Shown: in pieces, positions 9,381 through 19,502 of the stretch
How positions within the stretch are numbered: the first letter of the stretch is position 1
Layout of the letters: every line of letters starts with the position of its first letter
From: Marinobacter sediminum
GTDB lineage: Bacteria > Pseudomonadota > Gammaproteobacteria > Pseudomonadales > Oleiphilaceae
Reading direction: 5' to 3'
Assembly: GCF_016820575.1 (NCBI RefSeq)
Contig: NZ_JAEMQH010000001.1
Span: 1 to 64,000 of the forward strand
Length of the DNA: 64,000 nt
Translations under genes and position numbers: made by a program
The notes under the pieces: generated by a model
Databases searched by the model: none
The model's input: only the letters and a program-made list of their open reading frames with translations
Told to the model about the DNA's origin: nothing

Positions 9381-10142
9381 TTGATCCTGTCCGGCCTGGA
9401 CCCCTCGGGCGGTGCCGGCATTCAGGCTGATATTCAGGCCGTAACCTCGCTGGGTTGTCACCCACTGCCTGTGCTGACCTGCCTGACCGTGCAGGACACC
9501 ACCAACGTATACGGCGCCGAAGCCGTTGATGCCGAGCTAGTCCGAAAGCAGCTGAAGTGTGTGGCCGACGACGCCCCGATTCACGCCATTAAAACCGGCG
9601 CCCTGGGCAACGCGGCCATTGTCGATGTTCTGGTGGAGTTTCTCGCCCAGCACCCGGCCATTCCAGTGATTACCGATCCGGTGATCAAGGCTGCCGGTGG
9701 CGGCGACCTGGCCGATGACGACCTGATTGCCGCGATGAAACAGCGCCTGTTCCCTCTGGCCGAAATGATCACTCCAAACGGCATCGAACTGAGCATGCTG
9801 GGTGACCACGGTGACCCGGCCCAGGCGGCCCAGAACCTGCTCGACGGAGGCTGCAAGTCAGTGCTGGCGACCGGCGGCCACGGCACCGGGCCGCACATCG
9901 TCAACACCCTGTTCAACCACGCCCCGGACCCGATGACCTGGGAAATCGAACGCGTGGGTGGTGAATATCATGGCACCGGATGCACGCTCGCCGCGGCCAT
10001 TGCTGCTGGCCGGGCCAGTGGCCTGTCGCCCCGGGCGGCCATATCTCAGGCCCAGAACTACGTTAACCGCGCCATCCTGCACGCTCTGGAAGTGGGCAAA
10101 GGCCAGCCAGTGCCCGATCGGGGTATCGTGTGGGAACGATGA
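9381..10142 (+). CDS. thiD: Hydroxymethylpyrimidine/phosphomethylpyrimidine kinase
   Basis: Two-step kinase of thiamine synthesis, converting HMP to HMP-P and then HMP-PP. It carries the ribokinase-fold signatures LSGLDPSGGAGIQADI near the start and GGEYHGTGCTLAAAIAAG near the end with the catalytic cysteine. The given start is a TTG. However, the frame stays open upstream through KRYTRPQV and a good AAGGAG site (9341-9346) lies seven bases before an in-frame ATC at 9354. The true start may be that unusual codon, or there may be a sequence error (see findings). The gene overlaps thiE by ATGA. Confidence 0.9.
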   Translation: MILSGLDPSGGAGIQADIQAVTSLGCHPLPVLTCLTVQDTTNVYGAEAVDAELVRKQLKCVADDAPIHAIKTGALGNAAIVDVLVEFLAQHPAIPVITDPVIKAAGGGDLADDDLIAAMKQRLFPLAEMITPNGIELSMLGDHGDPAQAAQNLLDGGCKSVLATGGHGTGPHIVNTLFNHAPDPMTWEIERVGGEYHGTGCTLAAAIAAGRASGLSPRAAISQAQNYVNRAILHALEVGKGQPVPDRGIVWER

Positions 10143-10798
10143 GCAACAGTCTCCAGCCCGGGCTTTACGCCATTACCGACAGCAAGCTGACACCCCCGGA
10201 ATCCTTGATTGCCTCGGTGGAAGCGGCTCTGCGTGGTGGCGCTGTTTTGGTACAATACCGCGAGAAGTCGGCGCCCATGCCGGACCGAATCCGCCAGGCC
10301 CAGGACCTTCAGGCGATATGCTCGAATGCCGGTGTGCCGCTGTTGATCAACGATGATGTGGAGCTGGCCCGACGCATTGGCGCCGCCGGCGTTCACCTCG
10401 GCCAGACCGACGGTTCTCATCGCCAGGCCCGGGAGGCACTGGGAGAAGACGCGATCATCGGTATCACCTGTCACGCTGACCTTGAGCTGGCGCAAAAGGC
10501 CTACGACACCGGCGCCAGCTACCTGGCGTTTGGCCGCTTCTACCATTCGGGCACCAAGCCCAATGCGCCGGCCGCCAACCCGTCGGTACTGACCAGCGCC
10601 AAGCGGTTTCAGCGCCCACTCACGGCGATCGGCGGCATCACCGTGGACAACGGTACCCCGCTGATTCTGGCGGGAGCGGACATGCTGGCGGTGGTCGGCG
10701 GCGTATTCGGCGGCAGCCCGGCAGACATCGAACAGCGCGCCCGGGCCTTTACCCGCCTGTTCCAGGAACATCATCCACTTTTTTCAATCTCCAGATAA
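10139..10798 (+). CDS. thiE: Thiamine-phosphate synthase
   Basis: TIM-barrel enzyme of 219 aa that joins HMP-PP with the thiazole phosphate to make thiamine monophosphate. Motifs include VQYREKSAP near the N-terminus, [24 protein letters not shown] for substrate and Mg binding, and [10 protein letters not shown] near the C-terminus. The ATG at 10139 overlaps the thiD stop (ATGA), which implies translational coupling and sequential steps from one transcript. No TPP riboswitch was recognised upstream of the pair. Confidence 0.95.
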   Translation: MSNSLQPGLYAITDSKLTPPESLIASVEAALRGGAVLVQYREKSAPMPDRIRQAQDLQAICSNAGVPLLINDDVELARRIGAAGVHLGQTDGSHRQAREALGEDAIIGITCHADLELAQKAYDTGASYLAFGRFYHSGTKPNAPAANPSVLTSAKRFQRPLTAIGGITVDNGTPLILAGADMLAVVGGVFGGSPADIEQRARAFTRLFQEHHPLFSISR

Positions 10799-10811
10799 CA
10801 GGACCCAGCCC

Positions 10812-12092
10812 ATGACACACTCCGAAACTCTGTTCGAAGAAGCCCAGAAATACATTCCCGGCGGTGTGAACTCCCCGGTCCGGGCTTTTCGCGGCGTGGG
10901 TGGCACCCCGGTGTTCTTCAAGCACGCCGAAGGCGCTTACCTGTACGACGAGGACGACCGCCGCTATATCGATTACATCGGCTCCTGGGGCCCGATGATC
11001 CTCGGTCACTCAGACCCACGCATCAAAGAGGCTCTGCACGCCCAGGTCGATCTGGGCATTGGCTACGGTGCACCCACCTCACTGGAAACCGACATGGCCA
11101 AGAAGGTCTGCGAACTGGTGCCCTCCATTGATCTGGTGCGCATGGTCAACTCCGGTACCGAAGCGACCATGAGTGCGGTACGACTGGCCCGTGGTTACAC
11201 CGGCCGGGATAAGATCGTCAAGTTCGAGGGCTGCTATCACGGCCACGTGGATTCCCTGCTGGTTAAAGCCGGTTCAGGCGCCCTGACCCTGGGTGTGCCC
11301 AACTCACCGGGCATTCCCGCCAGCCTGGCGGAACACACCCTGACCCTGACCTTCAACGACATCGACAGCGTGCGCGAAACCTTCGCCAAGATGGGCGGCG
11401 AGATTGCCGCCATCATCGTTGAACCGGTTGCCGGCAACATGAACTGCATTCCACCGGTACCGGGTTTCCTGGAAGGCCTGCGGGAAGTCTGCGACGAACA
11501 CGGCACGGTACTGATCTTTGACGAGGTGATGACTGGGTTCCGGGTTTCCCGTGGTGGCGCCCAGGAATATTACGGCGTAACACCTGACCTGACCGCCCTG
11601 GGCAAGGTCATCGGCGGCGGTTTGCCGGTCGGCGCCTTTGGTGGCAAGCGCGAAATCATGGAACACATTTCGCCGCTGGGGCCGGTATACCAGGCCGGAA
11701 CCCTCAGCGGTAACCCGCTGGCCATGCGTGCAGGCCTGACCACGCTGAATGCGATCTCCGAACCCGGCTTCCATGATCGGCTGACCGAGAAGACCAACGC
11801 CGTGCGCGATGGCTTCAAGGCCGCTGCCGACGCCGCCGGCATTCCCCTGGCGGTGCAGAGCGCGGGCGGCATGTTTGGATTCTTCTTCACCAGCGAAACA
11901 TCGGTAACCCGCTTTGACCAGGTCATGGGTTGCGATATTGAGCGCTTCAAGAAGTTCTTCCAGGGCATGCTCAAAGAAGGCGTTTACCTGGCGCCGTCGG
12001 CGTTTGAAGCCGGCTTCACTACTGCGGCGTTGTCCGATGCCGATATCGAGCACACCGTAAACGCGGCCCACAAAGTCATGGCTACGCTCTAA
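10812..12092 (+). CDS. hemL: Glutamate-1-semialdehyde 2,1-aminomutase
   Basis: PLP enzyme making 5-aminolevulinate, the committed precursor of tetrapyrroles by the C5 route. At 426 aa it has the family length, with the N-terminal signature [13 protein letters not shown], the PLP region FEGCYHGH and FDEVMTGFR, and the PLP lysine in [18 protein letters not shown]. It follows thiDE by 13 bases, matching Pseudomonas PA3975-PA3977. Confidence 0.97.
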   Translation: MTHSETLFEEAQKYIPGGVNSPVRAFRGVGGTPVFFKHAEGAYLYDEDDRRYIDYIGSWGPMILGHSDPRIKEALHAQVDLGIGYGAPTSLETDMAKKVCELVPSIDLVRMVNSGTEATMSAVRLARGYTGRDKIVKFEGCYHGHVDSLLVKAGSGALTLGVPNSPGIPASLAEHTLTLTFNDIDSVRETFAKMGGEIAAIIVEPVAGNMNCIPPVPGFLEGLREVCDEHGTVLIFDEVMTGFRVSRGGAQEYYGVTPDLTALGKVIGGGLPVGAFGGKREIMEHISPLGPVYQAGTLSGNPLAMRAGLTTLNAISEPGFHDRLTEKTNAVRDGFKAAADAAGIPLAVQSAGGMFGFFFTSETSVTRFDQVMGCDIERFKKFFQGMLKEGVYLAPSAFEAGFTTAALSDADIEHTVNAAHKVMATL

Positions 12093-12280
12093 CCCGCCAT
12101 GCTTTAACCGCATCGGCCCGCATGACCGCCACGTTCAACGTGTCATCGCGGGCCATGCCTGTGACCAGCGTCACAACCTGCCCCGGAACTCCCCGCTCTC
12201 CCGCCCTGTAGCATTGACTTACACACCGCATCGATCAAATTATGGTCAGATCTCGCAAGAGATGCTCTGACGGTAACGAC

Positions 12281-13303
<1,023 letters not shown>

Positions 13304-13475
13304 GCCCATAAAATAACTCGCCGGGTCGTCTCCCGACCCGGCTTGCCAACCTATCCTGACTGTTACGTTTGCTTAACACTCCTACCTCTTTCCCCAACAT
13401 GTCGCTAAAGTGAAAAAGAGAATCGGCGATCATTTGTTGCCGATGGATTTCTTTGGACGGACTGAGGAGGTTGTT

Positions 13476-14384
13476 ATGTATCGGTCACTTCGACTATTTG
13501 GAGTTTCGGCACTGGCGGCTGGTATTGCGGCCTGCGGCGGTGGTGGCAGCAGTGATTCCGGTGAGACCGGAACTGTATCGTTTGGCGTCACAGACGCTCC
13601 GGCCACGGACTTCAGCAACGTTACCGTTGCCTTCACCGAGCTCCGGCTGAAACCGGCCGAGGGCGACTGGATCAGCTTCCCCCTGGAGGGCTTTGAAAGT
13701 CAGAATCTGCTCGAGCTTCAGGGAGGCGTAAGCGCCCCGCTCATTACCGATGAGGAGGTACCGGCTGGAACGTACACCGAACTCCGACTGATCGTCGATA
13801 CCGACAACTCCTTCGTTAAGCGAGAGTCCAAAGGCACCACTGAATATACCCTTGCAGTACCTTCAGGCGAACAGAGCGGCCTGAAGCTAAAAGGTGAGTT
13901 TGTGGTCGCGGCGGACACCAGCACCGACTTCACTGTCGATTTTGATGTGCATAAATCCATTGTGAACCCTCAGGGTGGTTCACTGGCGGACTATCTGCTC
14001 AAGCCGAGCATGCGGCTCGTTAACAACCTTGAGGTGGGCAAGATCACAGGATTGGTGGACCATGCCACAATTAACTCCACAAGCTCCTGCAATTACGAAG
14101 GCTCCGCCTACATCTTTGCCGGCGCTGATGTCGAGCCAAGCGACCTGAATGTGAATAACGATACCGGCAACCCATTGTTGGTCATCCCGGTAACCCCTGA
14201 CGACGACACCAGCCTGTACGCCTATACCGCCGGCTTCCTGACCGCGGGTGATTACACTGTCAGCTACAGTTGTCAGTTGGACGACAACGAGGCGGATGAC
14301 GCCATCGAATTCGACGGCACACAAAACGTAACGGTAACTGCCGGAGAAACGGCGCAGGCCGAAACTATTCCGTTGACCCCCTAA
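13476..14384 (+). CDS. DUF4382 domain lipoprotein
   Basis: Surface or envelope lipoprotein of unknown function, 302 aa. The signal peptide ends in a lipobox, AGIAACGGGG, with the modified cysteine about residue 22. Next comes a DUF4382 domain (about 35-190) beginning GTVSFGVTDAPATDFSNV, an Ig-like fold, then a C-terminal carboxypeptidase-regulatory-like beta domain with two cysteines. Start ATG 13476 has GAGGAGG seven to eight bases upstream; an upstream in-frame start at 13410 lacks this. It is monocistronic, ending at a strong terminator. Confidence 0.85.
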   Translation: MYRSLRLFGVSALAAGIAACGGGGSSDSGETGTVSFGVTDAPATDFSNVTVAFTELRLKPAEGDWISFPLEGFESQNLLELQGGVSAPLITDEEVPAGTYTELRLIVDTDNSFVKRESKGTTEYTLAVPSGEQSGLKLKGEFVVAADTSTDFTVDFDVHKSIVNPQGGSLADYLLKPSMRLVNNLEVGKITGLVDHATINSTSSCNYEGSAYIFAGADVEPSDLNVNNDTGNPLLVIPVTPDDDTSLYAYTAGFLTAGDYTVSYSCQLDDNEADDAIEFDGTQNVTVTAGETAQAETIPLTP

Positions 14385-14405
14385 GCATGGACAATTCGCT
14401 TGTCA

Positions 14406-14438
14406 CCAAAAAACCCCGCTCTTCAGCGGGGTTTTTCT
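14406..14438. terminator. Bidirectional terminator
   Basis: Stem CCCCGCT/AGCGGGG with a CTTC loop, flanked by A6 and T5. It separates the DUF4382 gene from the convergent TPR lipoprotein gene. Confidence 0.88.
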
Positions 14439-14456
14439 TATCTGCACTTTCGAGAT

Positions 14457-15032
14457 TCACAGATTGGCAGCCCTGGCCTCGGCCTGGTCAGCCCCCGCGA
14501 CATTGCCCCGGGCCCGGCGAATATCCGCCAGCAGCAACCAGCCTGAACGCTGCAGGCGTGCGTTACTGCCCGCCAATGACAGCCCTTTCAAGGTGAATTG
14601 CTCCGCCGTACCCAGCTGATCACTGGCAACGTAGGCTTCCGATAGCTTGAAATACACCTCGGCCGAGCGAGGTGCGATGCGCTGGGCCCGTTCCAGCCGG
14701 GCGATGGCCGCCGGAGCATCACCCTGGGCCAGCAGGTTATCGGCTTCACGAATCAGGCTGATGGCCGCCGGTGACAGGCTGTCGCCGGCATCCCGGTAGC
14801 TGGGCGAACTGCTGCGTGGAGCCGGCTCGGCCGGTTCAGACACTTCCGGCTGCTCGCTCTTGCGCCATACCCGCGGCTTGTCGTCTTTGCTGCTGGCCTC
14901 GGGTGGCTCCGGCGCCTCAGCCCTGCTGCTGCCAGCCGGCACGTAGATGGATTCTCCCGGTGCGGACGCGCAGCCCGCCAGGCCCAGAAACGCCGCCGCC
15001 GTGGCGGAATAAATCAGAAAACGCGTATTCAT
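14457..15032 (-). CDS. lpoP: TPR lipoprotein next to PBP1B, probable PBP activator LpoP
   Basis: Lipoprotein of 191 aa: signal peptide with lipobox FLGLAGCAS (cysteine about 21), a disordered Pro/Glu/Ser-rich linker (about 30-85) long enough to cross the periplasm, then a tetratricopeptide-repeat domain (about 85-190). Its start overlaps the mrcB stop by four bases. In Pseudomonas aeruginosa a TPR lipoprotein, LpoP, encoded beside the PBP1b gene activates that synthase from the outer membrane. Architecture and linkage fit, so I assign it on that basis. It could instead be a generic TPR protein. Confidence 0.75.
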   Translation of the reverse strand: MNTRFLIYSATAAAFLGLAGCASAPGESIYVPAGSSRAEAPEPPEASSKDDKPRVWRKSEQPEVSEPAEPAPRSSSPSYRDAGDSLSPAAISLIREADNLLAQGDAPAAIARLERAQRIAPRSAEVYFKLSEAYVASDQLGTAEQFTLKGLSLAGSNARLQRSGWLLLADIRRARGNVAGADQAEARAANL

Positions 15033-17359
15033 CGGAACAGTCCCTCAAACCAGCCTTCAATTTGCCGCTGCAGGTTACCAGAACAGGACACCGTCTGGGT
15101 GGGTTCGCTGCCGGAAATCAGCGGCACCAGCCGTGCGCCGTTACAATGCTCCTTGGTCAGAGCCTGGCGCTCGGCGTTCACCCACTGGTACTGCACGCCA
15201 TCCGGCACCACCGGCGAGAAGCTGTGCTGGGGCACCTGGGCCATGAACCGGGACCAGACCGGCAGTGCGCCACTGGCGCCGGTGAGCGACGTTGGGCCGT
15301 TATCATCCCGGCCGACCCAGGACACCGCCAGCAAATCCCCACTGAAGCCGGCAAACCAGGAATCCCGGCCGTCGTCCGTGGTTCCGGTCTTACCGGCCAG
15401 CGTCAACTCCCGGGGCACCGTGTAATAGGCGGACTTGCCGGTACCTTCCTGCATGGTCTCCTGCATGGCGTATTGCACCAGATGCACCGCGGCCGGATCG
15501 GCCACCTGATCCACTTCCAGGCTGTAGCGGGACAGCGCTTCCCCGCCAGCATCGGTCACTTCGCGAATGGTGCGCAGCGGCGTGTTGAAGCCGGAAGTCG
15601 CCAGCCCCTGGTACATCTGCGCCACGGTTACCGGGTTCATGGTTACCGAGCCCAGCAGCATGGACGGGTACTCTGAGATCGAGGACGTTACCCCGAACGC
15701 CTGCAGCGTGTCCTTGACCACATCCACCCCAATATCCAACCCGACCCGCACCGCCGGCAGGTTGTAGGACTGCGACAGGGCCTCGTGCAGCGGCACCTCC
15801 CCGCGCTCGGTCTTGTCATAGTTTTTCGGTTGCCAGCGGCGGCCGTCGTCGAACTCCAGAGTGAAGGATTTATCCAGCACCGGGGTGATCAAGGTGTACC
15901 GCTCGGGCTGTTCCAGGGCTGCCAGGTAGATAAAGGGTTTGATCAGGGAGCCGATGGGGCGATTGGCATCCAGTGCCCTGTTGAAGCCGGCGTATTGCGG
16001 ATCGCGACCTCCCACCAGAGCCAGCACCTCGCCGCTGTCTTTCGCGGTGACTACCATGGCCGCCTCCAGCGCCTTACGGGTTTCGCCACTGGCCAGCCGG
16101 CCCAGGGTGTCGGTCACCGCATACTCGGCCGCGTTCTGAATGGCCGGGTTCAGGGTGGTGAAGATCCGCAGGCCTTCGCTGCGCAAATCTTCTTCCCGGT
16201 AATCCCGGGCCAGGTGGCGACGAACCAGATCGATATAAGCCGGATACCGGTTTTCCGAGTAGGACGGACGGGCACTGACACCCAGAGGCTTGCCCCTGGC
16301 CTTGGCGGCCCGCACCGAATCAATCAGGCCGGCCTCTTCCATCTCCGACAGCACCAGGTTGCGGCGTTTGGTGGCGCGCTCCGGGTGCCGGCGCGGGTTG
16401 TAATAACTGGGCCCCTTAACCATGCCCACCAGCAGGGCGATCTGATGCTCCTGCAGGTCACGCAGGGATTCGCCGAAATAAAACTGACTGGCCAGACCAA
16501 AACCATTGATGCTGCGGGTCCCCGCCTGCCCCAGGTAGACCTCGTTCAGGTAGGTCTCAAGGATATCGCCTTTCTCGTAGTGCAGCTCCAACAGCAGCGA
16601 CATAAGAGCCTCATTGCCCTTGCGCACCAGGGTCTGGTCCCGGGTCAGGAAAAAGTTTTTGACCAACTGCTGGGTCAGGGTGCTGCCGCCCTGGACGATC
16701 TCGCCGGCGCGAATGTTGGCGAGCATCGCCCGGGCAATGGACAGCGGCGCGATCCCGGCGTGATCGAAAAAGTTACGATCCTCGACTGCCATCAGAGTGG
16801 TCGGCAGCAGGGCCGGCACTTCTTCCAGCTGCACCAGAATCCGGTCTTCTTTGTGGGATGGGTAAATACCACCGATCTGCGCGGGCTCCAGCCGGACGAT
16901 GGGTGAAGCCTCGCCGCTCAACACCGAGAAATTCTCGACCCGATCCCGGTACACGGTGAGTGCCAGCCGGCGCCTGGGCTCTTGTCCATCGGGAAACAGG
17001 AAGCCACGGGTGCTGATGACAAAGCGCCCGCCGCTGCGCTGATAGGTACCGGCCCGCGAACCATCGCCCTTACGGAACCCGGACAACTCCAGCTCTCGTT
17101 CCAGAGCGCTGGCGCTGATGCTGGCGCCGTCATAAAGTTCCAGAGGGCGGGCATACACCCGGGACGGCACTTCAAAGCGGCGGCCCTCGAAACGCGAGGT
17201 TATGACCGCATCGAGGTAGACCGTCCACCCCGCCAGCAGGACCAGACCGATGGCACTGGCGCGAAAGACGAAACGCCAGAACCACGGGCGGCGACCGTTT
17301 CTTGGTGATTTGCGGGGTGTTTTTCTATTGCGCTTGGAGGAAGGGGTCGATTTTTTCAT
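15029..17359 (-). CDS. mrcB: Penicillin-binding protein 1B (bifunctional glycosyltransferase/transpeptidase)
   Basis: Class A PBP of 776 aa that polymerises and crosslinks peptidoglycan in the periplasm. Order: basic cytoplasmic N-terminus, one membrane helix (about 35-55), UB2H-like domain (about 70-150), GT51 glycosyltransferase with VEDRNFFDHAG and GGSTLTQQLVKN, then transpeptidase with the active serine in GSLIKPF, SYN and KTGTTDD motifs. The ATG at 17359 has MKKSTPSSKR and is preferred to the longer frame. Translational coupling with the downstream TPR lipoprotein is likely. Confidence 0.95.
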   Translation of the reverse strand: MKKSTPSSKRNRKTPRKSPRNGRRPWFWRFVFRASAIGLVLLAGWTVYLDAVITSRFEGRRFEVPSRVYARPLELYDGASISASALERELELSGFRKGDGSRAGTYQRSGGRFVISTRGFLFPDGQEPRRRLALTVYRDRVENFSVLSGEASPIVRLEPAQIGGIYPSHKEDRILVQLEEVPALLPTTLMAVEDRNFFDHAGIAPLSIARAMLANIRAGEIVQGGSTLTQQLVKNFFLTRDQTLVRKGNEALMSLLLELHYEKGDILETYLNEVYLGQAGTRSINGFGLASQFYFGESLRDLQEHQIALLVGMVKGPSYYNPRRHPERATKRRNLVLSEMEEAGLIDSVRAAKARGKPLGVSARPSYSENRYPAYIDLVRRHLARDYREEDLRSEGLRIFTTLNPAIQNAAEYAVTDTLGRLASGETRKALEAAMVVTAKDSGEVLALVGGRDPQYAGFNRALDANRPIGSLIKPFIYLAALEQPERYTLITPVLDKSFTLEFDDGRRWQPKNYDKTERGEVPLHEALSQSYNLPAVRVGLDIGVDVVKDTLQAFGVTSSISEYPSMLLGSVTMNPVTVAQMYQGLATSGFNTPLRTIREVTDAGGEALSRYSLEVDQVADPAAVHLVQYAMQETMQEGTGKSAYYTVPRELTLAGKTGTTDDGRDSWFAGFSGDLLAVSWVGRDDNGPTSLTGASGALPVWSRFMAQVPQHSFSPVVPDGVQYQWVNAERQALTKEHCNGARLVPLISGSEPTQTVSCSGNLQRQIEGWFEGLFR

Positions 17360-17469
17360 GGGCCGATTATACCGAACGCGATCGCTCCAAAGGCAGGCCA
17401 ACTGTGTGTTATTTCTGTAATCCGCCCGTTATAGTAGGGCCAGAGAATTCAATAGGTTCAGGGCACTAT

Positions 17470-17497
17470 CCAGAGCATATTAGCCAGAGCATATTAG
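17470..17497 (+). repeat. Perfect 14-bp tandem duplication before the kinase-ATPase gene
   Basis: CCAGAGCATATTAG occurs twice in direct tandem (17470-17483 and 17484-17497), ending ten bases before the GTG start at 17507. The second copy partly forms the Shine-Dalgarno context (TTAGGAG). Confidence 0.8.
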
Positions 17498-17506
17498 GAG
17501 CACACT

Positions 17507-19084
17507 GTGAGCGAGACTTCCCCAGGCACGCTGGTTCAGGCAATGCAAAATGCCGACCTGTACCCGCACCCGGTTCATGAATTTCACGTCATCGAAACTC
17601 ACATTTCCCAGGTCATCCTGACCGGTGAGTTTGCCTACAAGATCAAGAAACCCATGGATTTCGGCTTCCTGGACTTCTCGACACTGGCCCGCCGCAAGCA
17701 CTTTTGCGAAGAGGAGCTACGCCTGAACCGTCGTTTGGCAGAGCCCCTGTACCTGGAGGTTCTGCCCATCACCGGCAGCCCCGAACAGCCAGTACTGGGT
17801 GGTTCCGGCGAAGCCTTCGAATACGTGATCAAAATGCGCCAATTCAGCCAGGGTCAGCTGTTTGATCGCCTGCAGGAACAGGGTGAGCTGGCACCCGAGG
17901 CATTAACCGATCTGGCCCGGCAGGTTGCAGGCTTCCACGAACAGTTGCCGCCGGTGCCTGATGACAAGCCGCTGGGGACGCCGGAAGCCGTGTACGCGGC
18001 CATGCAGGAGAACTTCGACCAGATTCGGCCGATGATTGATGATAAAACCCTGCTGGCCCAGCTCGACAACCTCGAGGCCTGGACCGAAACCACCTTTGAG
18101 CGCCATCGCGAACTGATCGCCGAGCGCCGTGCCAAGGGACTGGTGCGGGAATGCCATGGTGACCTGCACCTGGCCAACATCACCAGCTACGACGGCAAAG
18201 TCACGGTCTTCGACTGCATCGAGTTCAATGAGCCCTTCCGCTGGATCGATGTCATCAACGATCTCGCGTTCCTGCTGATGGATCTGGAATCCCGGCAGGA
18301 AGAGGCGCTGGCGAACCTGGTCCTGAACACCTACCTGGAGTATCGGGACGATTTCGAAGCCCTGCCCCTGTTGCCGCTGTACAAGGCCTACCGGGCCATG
18401 GTTCGCGCGAAGATCGCCCTATTCACCCTGGGCAATCCCGCCCTCAGCGACGATGAGAAGGCGAGCCTGCATCAGCGTTACCGGGACTATGCCCAGCTGG
18501 CTGAAGACTACAGCATTATCCCCAACCCTTACCTGCTGGCCTCAACCGGCCTGTCAGCCAGTGGCAAATCCTTTGTCTGCTCGGCGATGGCAGGTGACCT
18601 CGGGCTGATCCGGCTGCGTTCCGACGTTGAGCGCAAACGCATGCATGGGCTGGCGCCGCTGGAGAGCAGCAAGTCACCCACCGGAGGCAACCTCTACACC
18701 GAGGAAGCCAATGAGCAAACCTACCAGCGACTGGCGACATTGGCGGGTCAGCTGCTGGCGGCAGGTATGCCGGTCGTGGTGGATGCAGCGTGCCTGAAAG
18801 AGCGTGAGCGTTCGCTGTTTGCCGGTGTCGCCGAGGACCTGGCGGTGCCTTTCGCGCTGCTGCACTGCGATGCACCCGAGGAATTGCGCCGGGAATGGAT
18901 TCGGAACCGCAGCGGAGACGCCTCAGAAGCCACTGAAGAACTGCTGGACGAGCAGCAAACCTGGTACGAGCCCTTAACTCCGGAAGAGCGCAGCCATACC
19001 ATTCATTTGCAGACGGATCAGGAGCACGTGGCCGAGGCGGTCGCCGATCGGATCCGGCAGCATTTCGGCCTGCCCCCGCGCTGA
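17507..19084 (+). CDS. Aminoglycoside-phosphotransferase-like kinase fused to AAA/P-loop ATPase
   Basis: Two-domain protein of 525 aa. The N-terminal half (about 1-330) is an APH/choline-kinase-like fold with the catalytic loop VRECHGDLHLANI and the metal aspartate in VFDCIEFN. The C-terminal half (about 340-520) is a P-loop kinase with Walker A GLSASGKS and a RLRSDVERKR stretch like AAA_33 small-molecule kinases. The substrate is unknown. The fusion is widespread in proteobacteria, so it is not a resistance gene on this evidence. GTG start with GGAG six bases upstream. Confidence 0.88.
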   Translation: MSETSPGTLVQAMQNADLYPHPVHEFHVIETHISQVILTGEFAYKIKKPMDFGFLDFSTLARRKHFCEEELRLNRRLAEPLYLEVLPITGSPEQPVLGGSGEAFEYVIKMRQFSQGQLFDRLQEQGELAPEALTDLARQVAGFHEQLPPVPDDKPLGTPEAVYAAMQENFDQIRPMIDDKTLLAQLDNLEAWTETTFERHRELIAERRAKGLVRECHGDLHLANITSYDGKVTVFDCIEFNEPFRWIDVINDLAFLLMDLESRQEEALANLVLNTYLEYRDDFEALPLLPLYKAYRAMVRAKIALFTLGNPALSDDEKASLHQRYRDYAQLAEDYSIIPNPYLLASTGLSASGKSFVCSAMAGDLGLIRLRSDVERKRMHGLAPLESSKSPTGGNLYTEEANEQTYQRLATLAGQLLAAGMPVVVDAACLKERERSLFAGVAEDLAVPFALLHCDAPEELRREWIRNRSGDASEATEELLDEQQTWYEPLTPEERSHTIHLQTDQEHVAEAVADRIRQHFGLPPR

Positions 19085-19121
19085 CACCCACCGACACACG
19101 GCAAGTAGCGGGAGGAACACC

Positions 19122-19502
19122 TTGGCGAACACGGCATCAGACAGCGGCCACTGGCAAACCGTTTGCCAGCAGAATGAGCTCCAGCCGGACCAACCCCTGG
19201 AGTTTCGTATCCAGCGGCCAGCCGCGGAACCGGGGGGCATGCCGCTGACCGGCTTCCTGCTATTGCACGATGGCCAACCCCAGGCCTACGTTAATCAATG
19301 CCCGCACCTGGGCATTGAACTGAACTGGATGCCCGGCAAGTTCATGGATGCCGACAACCTGTTCATTCAGTGCTCCACCCACGGCGCCCTGTTTAAACCG
19401 GGCACCGGCGAGTGCATCACCGGCCCCTGCCAGGGCGATGCCCTGACCGCCCTCGATCTTCGGATCGAGGGCGGTGCTATTCAGATCAGACTTCCAGAAT
19501 AA
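19122..19502 (+). CDS. Small Rieske [2Fe-2S] protein
   Basis: Stand-alone soluble Rieske ferredoxin-like protein of 126 aa. Both cluster motifs are intact: [10 protein letters not shown] and [13 protein letters not shown], each supplying one Cys and one His. Partner and reaction are unknown; no oxygenase gene is adjacent. It starts at TTG 19122 with GGGAGG upstream and follows the kinase-ATPase gene by 37 bases. Its 3' end overlaps the convergent sfsA gene by 17 bases, and a very stable hairpin lies within its last codons. Confidence 0.9.
   Translation: MANTASDSGHWQTVCQQNELQPDQPLEFRIQRPAAEPGGMPLTGFLLLHDGQPQAYVNQCPHLGIELNWMPGKFMDADNLFIQCSTHGALFKPGTGECITGPCQGDALTALDLRIEGGAIQIRLPE
19446..19475. 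other. Perfect 13-bp hairpin with TTCG tetraloop at the Rieske/sfsA junction
   Basis: ACCGCCCTCGATC (19446-19458) pairs without mismatch with GATCGAGGGCGGT (19463-19475) around a TTCG loop. It lies inside the end of the Rieske reading frame and ten bases beyond the sfsA stop. No U-tract follows on either strand, so it is more likely an RNA 3'-end stabiliser or a barrier than a classical terminator. Confidence 0.8.

Noticed and set aside
12245..12271. Inverted repeat GTCAGA-TCTC-GCAA-GAGA-TGC-TCTGAC before the lipase
   Set aside because: Imperfect because of a three-base bulge, no T-run, and no regulator known to me matches; kept only as a possible operator.
13320..13342. Hairpin GCCGGGTCG/CGACCCGGC after the lipase
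   Set aside because: Stable stem but no U-tract follows, so not called as an intrinsic terminator.
15785..16906. 373-codon plus-strand reading frame opposite mrcB
   Set aside because: Antisense of the conserved transpeptidase and glycosyltransferase domains, without ribosome site or known motif.
17507..19084. Aminoglycoside resistance gene
   Set aside because: The phosphotransferase-like domain is fused to a P-loop kinase and belongs to a chromosomal family of unknown substrate; nothing indicates drug modification.
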